A stretch of DNA of 64,000 nucleotides from Athripsodes cinereus (GCA_947579605.1 OX388325.1:15433572-15497571), one strand, 5' to 3'. Numbered from the stretch's first letter, positions 42,038 to 53,704 are shown. The notes: a model not told the origin generated them from the letters alone. Program-made: numbers and translations.

Positions 42038-42475
42038 ATGACTGACTGGGAGGTCCAGGCGCTTAAAAGAAGGCTGCCAAAGACTACGAACCTCAAGTCT
42101 GAAACGGTTATAAACGCAGCGAGGAGGCAGGGAGTCGCCGTGGAGACTCAACAGAAATATGGAGGCGGACAAAACAAACAGCACGTCGTCACTAAAAACA
42201 CTGCTAAATTAGACAGGGAAACAGAAGAATTGAAACATGATAATGTCCCGCTGGAGCTCGGGAAGTTAATCATGCAGGCGAGGCAGGGCAAGGGCATGAG
42301 TCAAAAGGATCTGGCCACCAAGATCTGTGAAAAACCTCAGGTGGTAAATGATTACGAAGCCGGTCGTGGCATTCCAAATAACATTGTTATTGGAAAGATG
42401 GAAAGAGCACTCGGCGTCAAATTACGTGGAAAAGATCGCGGCAGAGCAGTACAGCCTCCTGGGGCCAAGAAGTAA
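42038..42475 (+). CDS. mbf1: Multiprotein bridging factor 1, single exon
   Basis: 145 codons from ATG at 42038. MBF1 (EDF1 in vertebrates) bridges TBP and bZIP or nuclear-receptor activators and also acts on colliding ribosomes. The N-terminal MBF1 domain ([20 protein letters not shown]) includes [19 protein letters not shown], and [15 protein letters not shown] links to the helix-turn-helix. That domain includes [19 protein letters not shown] and [12 protein letters not shown], nearly invariant in animals. The frame is open 71 codons upstream, but MTDWE matches the family start. No intron interrupts it, whereas MBF1 genes often have introns. A retrocopy is possible, but no target duplication or poly(A) was seen. 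Confidence 0.95.
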   Translation: MTDWEVQALKRRLPKTTNLKSETVINAARRQGVAVETQQKYGGGQNKQHVVTKNTAKLDRETEELKHDNVPLELGKLIMQARQGKGMSQKDLATKICEKPQVVNDYEAGRGIPNNIVIGKMERALGVKLRGKDRGRAVQPPGAKK

Positions 42476-43528
42476 CAGGGGCTGCCAGGGGGCGCGCGTA
42501 AAATAAACCAACACCCTCGCCATAATATTATCATTCTCTTTTATACCAACAGCTAAACTACAATAATACACAGCAAATATACAACAGTGTTCAGCTCAGA
42601 TGTGTTATGGTATCTTATTATTGTTAACTGAAAGTAATACAGTTAGTGTTCTTTCTATTGTGAATATTATTATATCTCTAATATTATTAATTATTTGATA
42701 ATAAACGACTAAATTGCATTTTCACATTGGTTTCATTATACCACCCTACCATTTCCGTCATGTTATTTTTCTCGATTATTCCTCAGATGCGGTGTTGCCA
42801 CAAACAGCACCTGATTCGACAAAAAGAAAAGTAAAACCTTCATTATAATAATTATTCTTGTGGGTAAAGAAAACATAAAATTTGTATGATTATATCGGCC
42901 CAAACAAAAATCTAAATTAGAAGAATCCTGCGTAATTCAAGTAAAAAAATTGTTTATGTAATTTATGTGTAAAAATATTATTCTTCTGTTTATTCGAAGA
43001 CTATCAAGGTTCATGTAAATACCTTTCTTAAAATTAATAAATGCAAGCGATTTGAAGGTAGTAAGTTATTATATATTTAATTATAAATATTTAGATTTAG
43101 ATATTTACATTTAATTATAAATTATTTGGCAGATGGAAATTATTGCTATAAGTTCATTATTGATTGTTGCTTTAAAGTTTAAATGAATGGATATGTAGTA
43201 GCCACTTATGGCATAAAATGCAAAAAAAAAATGTGTTTAAAATATCAAAATTCCACATGATTCTTGTTCTCTAGGTTTCCTACACAACATCTATATAAAA
43301 ATAATCGACATTTAGATGCATATTACATTCATGCTATCTGAAAAAATTCCAATAATTTACTTTGGCAACATTTTAATTAACCATAGAAAAGTGAAAAGAC
43401 AGCTGTTTGAGTTTTTCCTTACCTCTCGTATTTCATCCGTCAAAATATTTGGTCTTGGTGTGATAGGTAGTGGTGTTAGTTGTTTAGTTTATACTTAATT
43501 CCTTTTATATTGGACTTAGGACAATAAA
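42476..43528. other. MBF1 3' region and UBC12 upstream region
   Basis: A possible MBF1 polyadenylation signal (gtaaaataaacc) lies soon after the stop and another aataaa-like ataataaacg near 42700. The rest is AT-rich with no exon; the UBC12 promoter should lie shortly before 43529. Confidence 0.45.
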
Positions 43529-43637
43529 ATGATTAAATTATTCTCACTCAAACAACAGAAAAAAGATGAGGAAGGGTCATCGCGGCCTGGAGGAACACAT
43601 AAAAAAGCATCGGCTGCACAATTAAGGATAACTAAAG
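43529..43637 (+). CDS. UBE2M: UBC12 exon 1
   Basis: 36 codons plus one base; donor AAAG|gtgccc is weak but forced by the frame and family alignment. Confidence 0.93.
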
Positions 43638-46600
43638 GTGCCCATGATCATCTTCAATTGAATTATTTTATCATATTATCACTTTTAATATTAATTATTC
43701 CACAATATTTTCATAAATAAAACGGTAAATTTCCATCTCATGCATATTTCAATGCGCATATAATTATTTATTATTGATTTTAAGCATTGTGAAAATATCG
43801 AGTTTGTGCAATTTTATCATTGTTTTCTTACATTGTTTTTGGTCAATGATTCATCTTTTATTGTATTTGATGAGTTGTAATAGTGACATTGTTAATATTT
43901 CTTTACAAGTTTTTACTCTTTTAATTCATAAACTATTTTGTTTTTCTATATTACAAAATATCCCATTGTTCCCATTTAAGCACTAGCCTAAACATACATT
44001 TTTTTTTAATTTTCAAATTTTTAAAATAAATATTGTACAAAATTAAGACGAGATAGAAAGTATCAATTTATATTATAAATAATAGTTAATTGTGCAAAAT
44101 GTACAAAAACTAATATTTTCTAAGTGCATTGATATTTTCGTACATACCATCATGTCGTGTAGCCAGCAGACAAACTGCGTGAAGTAAACATGTAAATAGT
44201 CCTCGTCGCGTCAACATAAAATAAGAGGGACGTCTTTCTGCTTTTAAGATTGACAATGCCCTTAAAATTCTAAAGATGTCTCTTGATTGAAATCTTAAGT
44301 CAAAGAAAACACTTTATTTTATTATTAATCCAATTTTCACATATATTTTCATAAATGCTTATCGTCTGTGTTTGCAGATTTGAATGAACTGAACCTGCCC
44401 AAGACATGTAACACGGAATTCCCAGATCCGGACGACCTGCTCAACTTCAAGCTGATCATCTGTCCGGATGAGGGATTCTACAGAGGGGGAAGATTTGTAT
44501 TTAGCTTCAAAGTGAGTCTCACTACAATATAGACAATGATAAAAGAAAACATAAATAAAGTTTTGAAAATAATAAATTTAAATGAAACAAAATACTGGTG
44601 ACTATAAATTTGTAAGCCGGCTTTCAAAAGATTCCTCTCTCATCGTCAGGCAAATGTAAAGTTTATAGTATAGTATTTTACATTTGTCTGACAATGAAAG
44701 TCGAAGCTTCCGAAAGTCTAAATGAATAGTCACCAATGTAATTACTAAATATTTTGTTTTATTTTACTTTCTTATCATAATGAATTTCCACCAAGAACCG
44801 TCAGTCGATAAACTAAAGTTGATCAAGTTTTATGTTAACAACGTAACATAATAATATGATGTGTATATATACAATTCACATAGGTTAAGCTGGTCCCAAA
44901 CTAAGTTATGAGTATCTTATTATGGATACTAACACAACGATACACATGTATACAGTGCACCAAGCACATACACATTTAACACCCAGGCCCAGGACAATTT
45001 GACAAGGCCATTTTTTTTGATTGAGTCGACGTTGATTTTGTAAAACTCCATTATATCGATAAGGCCATTTTTCATTTTTTCTTGGCCGAGAATTAATCCT
45101 AGGACCTTCCAATGCTCAGACGTGAGGTTTGCTTTTGCGCTACTCTGGAATTGTGTTTCTTATATAAATATGTAGAGTAAAAGAATGATACTAAAACGTG
45201 TAATAGATATAATTAGTAAATTCAGGTCGGTTATGTTTTACCCTGTTGAGATCCCTCTCAAATACTTTTCGAAACTGTATTGTGTTGTGAATTTTTCAGG
45301 TAGGCCCAAATTACCCTCATGAGCCCCCCAAGGTAAAATGCGAGACATCAGTTTACCACCCCAACATAGATCTGGAAGGCAACGTATGTCTCAACATCCT
45401 CAGAGAAGATTGGAAACCGGTTCTCACAGTCAACTCCATCGTGTACGGATTGCAGTATCTCTTCCTGGTAATTTAATTCTCAAAAATGTCTAGAAACTAT
45501 TACATAGTTAATGCCTCTAAAATAAGTGAAATGTATTTATTAAAAGATGAATTATTCTTGAGGAAATCTAGGCTTTAATTCTTTATTTATCGTATCGAAA
45601 CCCAGAAAAAACTAATCAAACTTATCTCCAGTACTGTACAAAACGCACAGCAGGTGGAGATGCGTCAAAAATATCCTCCATAGTGCAAGTGACAGGGCAC
45701 AATGGACACTCCAACCAGTGTGGCATGGTCTGTGCTGCACCACAGTCACACGCTTCAAATTCGTCTTGTAGGAAGCCCCATCATTCTCTATTATCACGTC
45801 AGTTTCCTACAACAGATCTAAGTCGATTCAGGGTTTTCCATGTCTAGTCTAGATCGCCTTCTGCAGCAAGGTGTTCTTGGGCTAGGAAAGGTTCGCATAT
45901 TTGCGCATCCTCCGCTCACCTGCGTTAACGTTCAGAGGGAGCAGGGCCCGTTAGTGAGGATGAGGCGTTTAAAAAGAGTCGTCTAGAACTGAGACGTTGT
46001 GGTGGGGGAACATGGTTAAATAGGAGATGCTTTGAGTCTGTCACTTGTGAGTTTCTCTCATAGCTAGTATAGTTTTAGACTTAAGATTTTAAAGTAAAAT
46101 AAATGTCATTTGCTAAGAGCGGTGGATTGGATGTTACATCAAGTATGTTAGATGTAGAACATCCGGAATAAGATACACAGGATTTGAGGAATGTGAAGAT
46201 GGAATGGTACTTACCCCGTCCTGTGATCGCCAATGTGTGAACTGTATTCCGTAGTTGCTGTGATTGGTTTTGGAGAGTCACTTTCACTTATTTTTGCTTT
46301 GTTGAATTAACTTATGAAATGAAATGGATGAAAAACCGAATATGAATGAATAATATTCTATTTGTTTGTTCCGCCGAAAATAGATGAAGTTGATGTGAAC
46401 CGTGTTGCGACCGTATGTATACTGATGTTATGTAGGTACCATGGGATAGGTAATGAAAAAATGTAACAATAATCGGAATGATATCATGGGACCCAGGGTG
46501 TAGGTAGGATTAGATTTTGGCCCTCTATTTCTTCAGTTACCTAACCATGTACATAATGAAAATTAAATATTGATAATATTTAACAAGCGGTATTTGTTTA

Positions 46601-46887
46601 ATTTTGTAAAATGTATCTTTTATTTATTTCCATTCTTACAAATTGTCATTACTTCAACACTATTGATATTGTTAATTTTAATTAATTTATCATTTCATGT
46701 AGTTACTTTAGAAAGCTTAGACTTATATATTATTTTACATTTGCAGGAACCAAACCCGGAGGATCCGCTGAACAAAGAAGCAGCGGAAGATTTACAAAAC
46801 ACTCGCAGATTATTTGAACAACACGTCCAGAAGGCGATGCGAGGCGGTTATGTGGGATCCAACTACTTTGAGAGGTGTCTAAAGTGA
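43529..46887 (+). CDS. UBE2M: NEDD8-conjugating enzyme E2 (UBC12)
   Basis: Four exons (43529-43637, 44378-44511, 45300-45467, 46747-46887) join to 183 codons, exactly the human UBE2M length. It takes NEDD8 from the NAE1-UBA3 E1 and passes it to cullins with RBX1. The N-terminal extension [15 protein letters not shown] is the docking peptide for UBA3, specific to UBC12. The UBC fold follows: [31 protein letters not shown] with the conserved P-x-x-PP, and the catalytic cysteine at residue 111 in [14 protein letters not shown]. The C-terminus [16 protein letters not shown] is typical. Introns hold a foldback MITE, a SINE and a LINE fragment. Confidence 0.97.
44150..44215 (-). repeat. Dispersed repeat family A fragment
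   Basis: tgtcgtgtagccagcagaca, gaagtaaacatg and gtcctcgtcgcg. In UBC12 intron 1, next to a small foldback at 44217-44290 with gacgtctttctgc. Confidence 0.5.
44378..44511 (+). CDS. UBE2M: UBC12 exon 2
   Basis: Acceptor gtgtttgcag, donor TCAAA|gtgagt. Encodes [12 protein letters not shown] to RFVFSFK. Confidence 0.95.
44594..44745. mobile_element. Foldback MITE, family G, copy 1
   Basis: tactggtgactataaatttg and its inverse bound the arms, which include gccggctttcaaaag and gtcaggcaaatgtaaag. A longer relative at 49405-49845. In UBC12 intron 2. Confidence 0.8.
44880..45130 (-). mobile_element. tRNA-related SINE, family 2, diverged copy
   Basis: Aligns with 19640-19885: tggtcccaaactaag, gatacacatgtatacag, acacccaggcccaggacaat. 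About 55 bp extra sit near 45015-45062. The B box is decayed (aattaatcctagg). In UBC12 intron 2. Confidence 0.65.
45300..45467 (+). CDS. UBE2M: UBC12 exon 3
   Basis: Acceptor atttttcag, donor CTG|gtaatt; 56 codons in phase 0, holding the catalytic cysteine. Confidence 0.96.
45612..45850 (-). pseudogene. LINE ORF2 C-terminal fragment
   Basis: Minus-strand frames read [13 protein letters not shown] and [20 protein letters not shown], then [20 protein letters not shown]. This is the '[10 protein letters not shown]...CDCG..QTM.H....CPLC' end of insect non-LTR elements. In UBC12 intron 3, antisense to the gene. Confidence 0.75.
46747..46887 (+). CDS. UBE2M: UBC12 exon 4
   Basis: Acceptor catttgcag, then [20 protein letters not shown] to the TGA at 46885-46887. 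Confidence 0.96.
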   Translation, partial: EPNPEDPLNKEAAEDLQNTRRLFEQHVQKAMRGGYVGSNYFERCLK

Positions 46888-47750
46888 TACGAGACTGTTG
46901 AATCATCTTCTTTGGCCCATTTGAGCGTGGCCGTGGTCATTATTCTAATATTTATTGTAAACATTGTGTCTAACTCTTGAATGGGATGATGTTGTTGATT
47001 TTTCGTCGTATCAATGTGACCGTATTAAGAAAATATGTCTTTGGATCATTTTTACCTTAAAAAATTAAACTTATCTCGCCAGCATTAAATTTGACAAGTT
47101 GGTTATGAGATTTTTGGATTCGCCATAGACATAATGCGTGACAAGACTGTGTACTTCTTTGATAAACCATGCCACCATAGATAATACTTCTTAGAGATTG
47201 CTGTCCCTTTCTAACACGTGGTTGTACTATATATAACTACTATCGTTTCGCTGTGTAATGGCCTGTTTCATGAAAAATAAAAGTCTATTTAATTTCTCAT
47301 AGAAAAAAATTGTAGTAGTAACCGTAGTAACTAGTATACTTTTAGTTTGTTAATGGAATCAGCAGTACAAAGCTCAGATATTACAGTTTATTTTTTCATA
47401 GGATTAAAGTCTTAAATTGATGACAGAGAGCATATTTTTGCTTGTATCTTGGTCAAAAGTGCACCGTCTATTTCTTGTAGAATGTCTCTGCTACGCAGGT
47501 TTAAATATCAGACTTATTTCTGGTTTCATAATGCAAAATGCTCCTTTTATATAAAGTCCGAAATGTCTACCAATAGTTTTTTCTGCAAAGATTTAAAGAG
47601 ACTTTTTCAATTTTATGGAACTGCCCATAAGTGTATATCTACAAATGTTATTTTCAGTTATTTCAACAACATATATACAAAACCTCATCCTTTGGGAATG
47701 TTTTAGGTTAAATTTATATTAACAGAGATATTAGTATTATTACAAAAACA
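46888..47750 (+). other. UBC12 3' region
   Basis: Likely 3' UTR. A copy of the tgacaagactgtgtacttct end of MITE family H lies at 47140. Possible polyadenylation signals are aaaaataaaag near 47275. No gene. Confidence 0.45.
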
Positions 47751-47758
47751 TTTTAATG

Positions 47759-48020
47759 TAACAAGACTGTGTACTTTATGATCGAACTCGAGCAAAAATA
47801 TGCATTCCTCCATCGTCTGTGTTCCTAAGAAAAGATCAAGTGTACCACGTGAAATGGCAATTGATAGACTGGTGTCCCTTTCTAACATAATGTCAGTCCA
47901 TATATATATATATAACTGTAGTGAGTTTATAGTACTATGTGCTAGAAAGAGACAGCTCTCTATCAATTATTTTTATCTTAGGCGGGCACATTTTATCAAA
48001 GAAGTGCACAGTTTTGTTAT
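47759..48020. mobile_element. Foldback-like MITE, family H
   Basis: taacaagactgtgtac at the left and gtgcacagttttgtta at the right are imperfect inverses; agactggtgtccctttctaa is an inner landmark also near 47205. Family ends recur near 58970. Confidence 0.6.
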
Positions 48021-48206
48021 GGTATAATGTCTTTGGTATTATCAGATTTATATGTAAATTTAATATATTGTTGATGATATCACCATAGATCATGGATAGA
48101 ACTATTAAAAGTATTTGAATCATAGTGTTGCCAGTTTTTAAATGATTTCTTCAAATTTTGCCATTTCTTAGGAATGTTCTTATGCTATCTACAGTATAAA
48201 CTACAT

Positions 48207-48467
48207 ATCGTCGTTGCATATTCAAAAAGGGACATGTGAATTCATAAATGTTTTGACATTTCCAGAATAAATTGCTCATAATGACATCATAACCATTTTA
48301 TAAAGTGATTATTAGTATCAAATATTAAAATTCAATACTTAAAGAATAATATCACATGCCAATAAAAAGTTCAAACTAGAATTTTAATGCCTTAATGAAC
48401 AGTTTTAAAAGAGTATGTCCAAATAAAAATGTGTGCACATGTCTCTTTTTGAATATGCAAAGATGAT
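48207..48467. mobile_element. MITE family I, copy 1
   Basis: TIRs gcatattcaaaaagggacat and its inverse. Body nearly identical to 54841-55100, including atcacatgccaataaaaag. Confidence 0.9.
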
Positions 48468-48694
48468 ATTATAAAACTAAAGTCATAGTACTTATATATT
48501 TTTTAATTTGAATTTTAAGTTCTGACACATTCTCATTAAAGAACTTCTCACAATATATTCAATAACAAAAAAAATCTATCATAGATGTTTGGGAGTAAAT
48601 TGTGAGCTGAGATTGTTAGTAATTTCTTTTAAAATATATCAAGTTAAATTAGAATTCTTTTGCTTTGGTGAAAAATTTACACTACCTTTTTATG

Positions 48695-48835
48695 TATATT
48701 GTGGTTAGATGGAAGAAATGACTTGATAGTGATAATCTCACCACTGTATATCATTCTAGTATTTTAAAATTTGTATTGTTTTGTTAACACTGTTATATAA
48801 TGATGATGTGCAAGAAGAATAAAATAAATAAATAA
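48695..48835 (+). mobile_element. LINE 3' tail
   Basis: Same tail as 4720-4864: tggttagatggaagaaatga, atgatgatgtgcaagaagaa, taaataaataa. Confidence 0.8.
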
Positions 48836-49404
48836 TTGAATATAACATAAAATCTAATGCGTTTTTAAGATTGGTGAATATGTCATTAAAAAGAGCAAAA
48901 CGAAAACTACAACATTATGATCATTAGACACTTTGGCCAAAAACATGGTGTAGTTTTTGCGCCCACATGCAGTTAATATAAAACTTATGATTACTGCGAT
49001 AAGTTTTACACGAATATGAAAACATTCTGTCAACATTTCAGTTCACATTTCACAAATTTGAAACATTTATAATCTTCCATTACATATTTGTCTAATTATG
49101 CTGGCGAGCGAGTTTAGTTTTTTTTTGTGCGAAAATGATCTACGACAATTTTTACATTATAAGAAGTTGTAAAAGTAAATTAATGTGAAACCATTATACA
49201 TATTATAATATTATGTTATGTCAGCTACAGGGGAAACACAGACATCTTTATGGAATAAATGAAAAGAAATTATTAAATAAATATACTGTAAAAATATAAA
49301 TTTAAAACTACAAATATTGATTTAGTTTAATTTATCGACCGACTGTTCTTGACATTAGTTCATTATGATAAGATATTGAAACGAAACAAAAGGTTTAGTA
49401 GATC

Positions 49405-49845
49405 CATTGGTGACTATATTAATTTTTGAGCCCGCTTTCGAAAGTTTTCGCTCCCATCATCAGGCAAATGTAAAGTGAAGAAATATATATTATAAAAGTT
49501 AGTGACAAATAACGAAACAATCATTTGAAATTTATGTTTTGATATATTTTCACTTAGATTTGTCTAACGATGAGTGCAGTAGGGTTACTCTTGACAAAAT
49601 CTTAACACGATCTTAATCTAGTCTTGATCTTGATCATATAACGCACGAAGTGACTATTGGTCAAAAATACGCGCACACAGATCACGCGGTAGCGGTAGCG
49701 CGGTGTTTTTGACAATAGTCCCTTCGTGCGTCGTATGATCAAGATCAAGACTAGATTAAGATCATATTTAGATTGCATCAAGAGTAGCCCTGCAGATGTT
49801 TTCGAAAGCCGACTCGCAAATTAATAAAGTCATCAGTGGTTTTTA
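49405..49845. mobile_element. Foldback MITE, family G, copy 2, interrupted
   Basis: ttggtgactatattaatttt and cccgctttcgaaag on the left; cgaaagccgactcgcaaatt and gtcatcagtgg on the right. The interior is split by family J at 49578-49797. Confidence 0.8.
49578..49797. mobile_element. Foldback MITE, family J, copy 1
   Basis: tagggttactcttgacaaaa and its inverse; arms include gatcttgatcatataacgca and its inverse around acgcggtagcggtagcgcgg. TGCAG flanks both sides as a probable target duplication. Confidence 0.85.
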
Positions 49846-50010
49846 CTCTTTATTTTGTTTCATTTTAATTTCTTATTTTATATTTTAATCAAATTAAGCC
49901 GTAAAATTATTGAATGTTTCATTTTCATTGTCCTAAGTTCAAATAGTTTTCATTATTTTGTAAAATAAAAAGTAGTTCTGTCTTATACTGTTGTACAACT
50001 AATGTGGTGT

Positions 50011-50516
50011 TCACATTTGGCGAATATCGCCAGGACATCAAAATATCGTCAGCCATTTGAACCGTGTGAACAAAATGACAGCTAGTCTGAAAGGATAAAA
50101 ACTAGTAAAAACTATATCATCTCAAGTTGACCACCTTTCAACTTTTTCTCTGGTTGAACGGTTCGCGCATGCGTAGATGTGCGCGGCGTCCGTATCTATG
50201 GTAAAAACTTTATAACCTATAAATTTTATAATGTTTCCCGCTTCGTGACAGTTGTTATCTTTGTTGGTTTGTTTCCTTAATTAAAAGGCACCTTATAACC
50301 TCTACTATAATATTTTCAACTAATAATAAACACTCTGCGATCTCCATCACGACGTCCGCCATTTTGAAAACAATGTCAAAATTAAAGCGCATCTGACAGA
50401 TCGTATCTATATCGGTGGACTGTGTGAACAGGTGTGACGATCAATGGGCGTCTGGCAAATTTTGTTTTTTATGCAAACTAAATTCGCCTGGCGATATTCA
50501 CCAAATGTGAACACCG
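50011..50516. mobile_element. MITE family K with 30-bp TIRs
   Basis: ggtgttcacatttggcgaat continuing into atcgccagg, with its inverse at the right (cctggcgatattcaccaaat). The 450-bp interior is not palindromic and includes cgtccgccattttgaaaac, which looks like captured 5' UTR-type sequence. Confidence 0.82.
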
Positions 50517-50587
50517 CATACGATCATAGATTTATAACTATTGTCTCTCAATGTTTTGTATGGATTGAAACAAAATTCTGAAGATGC

Positions 50588-50728
50588 CACCACTACTACT
50601 GTACCATCACAGCATATTCCACAAGTGGGGTAGCCAGCTGATTAACAACATTGAAAAAATATTTAGATTGTGCCAATGAAAAAGTAAAACTTTGGGTGGG
50701 TCGCATGCCTCGTTGCTGAATTGTACTT
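50588..50728 (+). repeat. Dispersed repeat family A
   Basis: taccatcacagcatattcca, gtggggtagccagctgatt, gtgccaatgaaaaag and gcatgcctcgttgctgaatt. Confidence 0.75.
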
Positions 50729-50772
50729 GTTACTTGTCTTATACTTGAGGCTTATTATATTTGTTTTTGCAG

Positions 50773-50849
50773 GACACTCAAAGGATTACAAAAAACAGTG
50801 GGAGACCGATGCTTTACCTGGGGCTCCATGGGGTACAAAAGAAAGATAG
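50773..50849 (+). CDS. Candidate terminal exon, function unknown
   Basis: Strong acceptor (ttgtttttgcag) followed by GA|CAC and an open frame HSKDYKKQWETDALPGAPWG then TKER and a TAG. The start and phase resemble the candidate exon at 4889. Upstream exons of its gene were not found. It looks like the conserved last exon of a small basic protein, which I cannot name. Confidence 0.45.
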
Positions 50850-50985
50850 TTGTCCGGTGATAATTACATAATACATAAGCTCATCTCTGATGCATATTCA
50901 AAAATGATTATGTGTGGAGAAAAGATATTAATTATATAATAAAATGAATAATATATATTTTTATTATTTGGTGTTACTATAGAGC

Positions 50986-51168
50986 AGTATTTCCCGAACT
51001 ATGGGTCGTGAGCGAATATTGAGTGGGCCCTAATGGACGATTCGCCACCGTTTAAGACATGAATAAAAAATGTTGTTGGAGCAACGTTTGGAGAAAAAAA
51101 GCTAAAAGCAGGTCCCAATTATTCTTAGATGGGTCGGAGCCCAGTCAACTTTGGGAACCACTGATCTT
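50986..51168. mobile_element. hAT-type MITE
   Basis: cagtatttcccgaactatgg at the left and actttgggaaccactg at the right fit the hAT consensus CAGTGTTTCCCAAA. I see no convincing 8-bp duplication. Confidence 0.6.
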
Positions 51169-51274
51169 GAGTGTAGCTAATGCACAACTAGTTTCGGAGA
51201 TTCCGAGTTTGCTGAGAATAGGTAATATTAATTTTATTATTTAATTTAAAATTCAGAGTTATCAGTATAGATCT

Positions 51275-51469
51275 GTAGGGTTACTCTTGACAAAATTTAA
51301 ATATGATCTTAATCTTAATCATATGACGAACAAAGTGACTATTAGTCAAAAATACGTGCATACCAATCTCGCGGTATAGCGGTAGCGCAGTATTTTTTAC
51401 CATAGTCCCTTCGCACATCGCATGATTAAGATTAATATCATATTTAGATTGTGAAGAGTAGCCCTGCAG
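51275..51469. mobile_element. Foldback MITE, family J, copy 2
   Basis: gtagggttactcttgac and gaagagtagccctgcag; core ctcgcggtatagcggtagcg. Same family as 49578. Confidence 0.82.
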
Positions 51470-52059
51470 CACCTGTTGATGCGAATTCAGAGTCCACAAA
51501 GCCAGTTGTGCATTAGTAAGTTATGCTCTATAGTAACACCAAATATTAAAAATATACATTAATAATTTTATTATAAAATGCCGATACAATAAATGAAAAA
51601 AAAAATTGTTTTAAATAGACTATTTATTATGACTGAACTAAGTAATTTCAAAAATGTAGACAAACGGAAAAAGGAGACAGAATCAATGTTTGCCACGTTT
51701 GCTGAGAAGTATGGACATGGCTAATATAAAGATAGCGCAGAAAGGATGATCTATATTAGAGAGGCTGCTCCACTTGTGGTAGATGCTGTAATGATAGAAT
51801 ATAATGTTTTTATTGTTGTACAAAAAAATTGTTTAATTTGAGTATCAAGATCTGCTTTGCATCTACAACAATGAATATGATATTTTGATGTTAAATGTAT
51901 TTATCTGTCTATCCCAAAAGTGTATTTCGTGTATTTGCATCAGATGATGTCTCCTAGATTATCGTTTCATTTCTCATAGCTGTATTTAATGTAAATAAAT
52001 AATAAATAAATTCAAATTGAAAATGTGCTCAAGAATCGAGCATAATCTTCAATTCAGCA

Positions 52060-52180
52060 ATGATGAGGCATGCTGCCCCCCCCCCATCCTGAATGTCTTA
52101 TTGTTTTTATGCCACGGAGAAGAGGATCTGTATTTTTATTTTATAATCACTTATGTGAGATGTTGTGATGGTATAAATAG
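52060..52180 (-). repeat. Dispersed repeat family A
   Basis: gatgaggcatgctgcc, ccatcctgaatgtcttattg, tgccacggagaagaggatct and tgttgtgatggtataaatag; a C run at 52077-52087. Confidence 0.65.
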
Positions 52181-52754
52181 ACGGATATAATCTAATAAAA
52201 TTTTATAAATGTACCCTAATTAAAGGAAGTAAGTGAGAAGGTGTACGAATGATTTTGAATCGGCTCAGGCTGGTTTAAGTTAGGTACAGAGAAACGAAGT
52301 ATAAGTGATCTATCCTAACACACTTCTTTTGCTTCCTCTACATTAATATTACATATTTCTCGTACTCAACATACTACTGTTGTTGAGAATTTTATCCATG
52401 TGATGAAATCGCATGGTTCTCAGACACTTCCGTTCTCTCACACCCTTTCTGTAAGACAAATAAATAAATAAATCCATTCGCTCTACATATTGTCCAAACC
52501 TGCGTTGTATACCAATTGTCCAACAAATGAAAAGTAATGTATTACCCCAAGTTCATTAAGGTTTGTATCATGATAAAAATAAATAATTGTATCTTTAGTA
52601 ATTACATATATATTAAAGTGTTATATAAATTAAATATTATTGTCTGGCTGTATCGTAATGAAATGAATCCCAGCTTTGCCGCAGACAGCGGACAGCGATA
52701 TTATATTGTGCTCAATCACGTCACAATAGTCATCAGTAGTATTATGCTTTATGT

Positions 52755-53216
52755 ATTTGTATGTATGCAAGTGAGACGTGGACATGGTTAAAGAAGGATG
52801 AAAGTGGCATAAATGCAGTAGAAATGAGATTGTTGAGAAGGATGTGTGGTAAATGTCTGAGAGATTGTGTGCGTAACAGTGATATAAGAAAGAAATGTGG
52901 AATGAAAGTTGGTGTAATTACAAGGATGAATGTAAATAAGTTAAGATGGTTTGGGCACGTGGAAAGAATGAATGAGGACAGAATTACCAAGAAGATATAT
53001 TTGGCTGAGAGGAATGGCACTCGGATCAAATGGCAAGATCATTTATATCAAATCTTACAGGATGGTCATGTGTTGAGCACATTGAACAGGAGAGCATGCA
53101 TGAGGAATTGTATTACAGTGACAAAAACGAAAGGTGTATGCAAGGATAGAAGGTAGTGGGGCTCGATCTTTTCTGCCTACCCCGCGAGGGAAGCAGCGTG
53201 ATGGTATGTATGTATG
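52755..53216 (+). mobile_element. 5'-truncated RTE-like LINE
   Basis: A frame of about 131 codons (52761-53156) reads YASETWTWLKKDESGINAVE, RMCGKCLRDCVRNSDIRKKC and WFGHVERMNEDRITKKIY. This is the C-terminal part of RTE-type ORFs, as at 29730. The tail is ggtatgtatgtatg. The catalytic domain is missing. Confidence 0.8.
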
Positions 53217-53700
53217 ATGAGAGCATTATCAAGCCAAGTTAAAGAACTTTGTTTCACAGTTTCATGCTATGCGCTGCTTTGGTCGACACCACTCTTACTC
53301 TATTGGAGATATATGTCTTTCAACTTTCAAAGGTATTTTTTATCATGATTAATAGAAACGAGTTTTCTTACTTTGTTGTTGTATTATTAATTATAATTTT
53401 GCCACCAGTTTCGAGACGTCAGTATCATTGATGAAAACTATTGAAACGGGCTGCAATATTAAAATTAGTGATAGTTTAAAAAAATAGTTGGAAAACTCGC
53501 TTCTATTAATCAGTCGTGAAATTTTCACATTGTAAATGCAACTAATATTAATAATTATTTTTTATCATTTATTTTATTTGTAATGATCTTAAAAGTTAAA
53601 GATGTGTCTCCAGATAATAAAAATTCAAAGTTCCGGAAATATTTGTCTTCTATTAATCTGATTATATTATTATGTACTCTTTATACACAAATATAATAAA
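53217..53700. other. No recognisable gene
   Basis: Contains gccaccagtttcgagacgtc and ctattgaaacgggctgcaat, which look like part of an old repeat. No exon. Confidence 0.4.
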
Positions 53701-53704
53701 TAAA

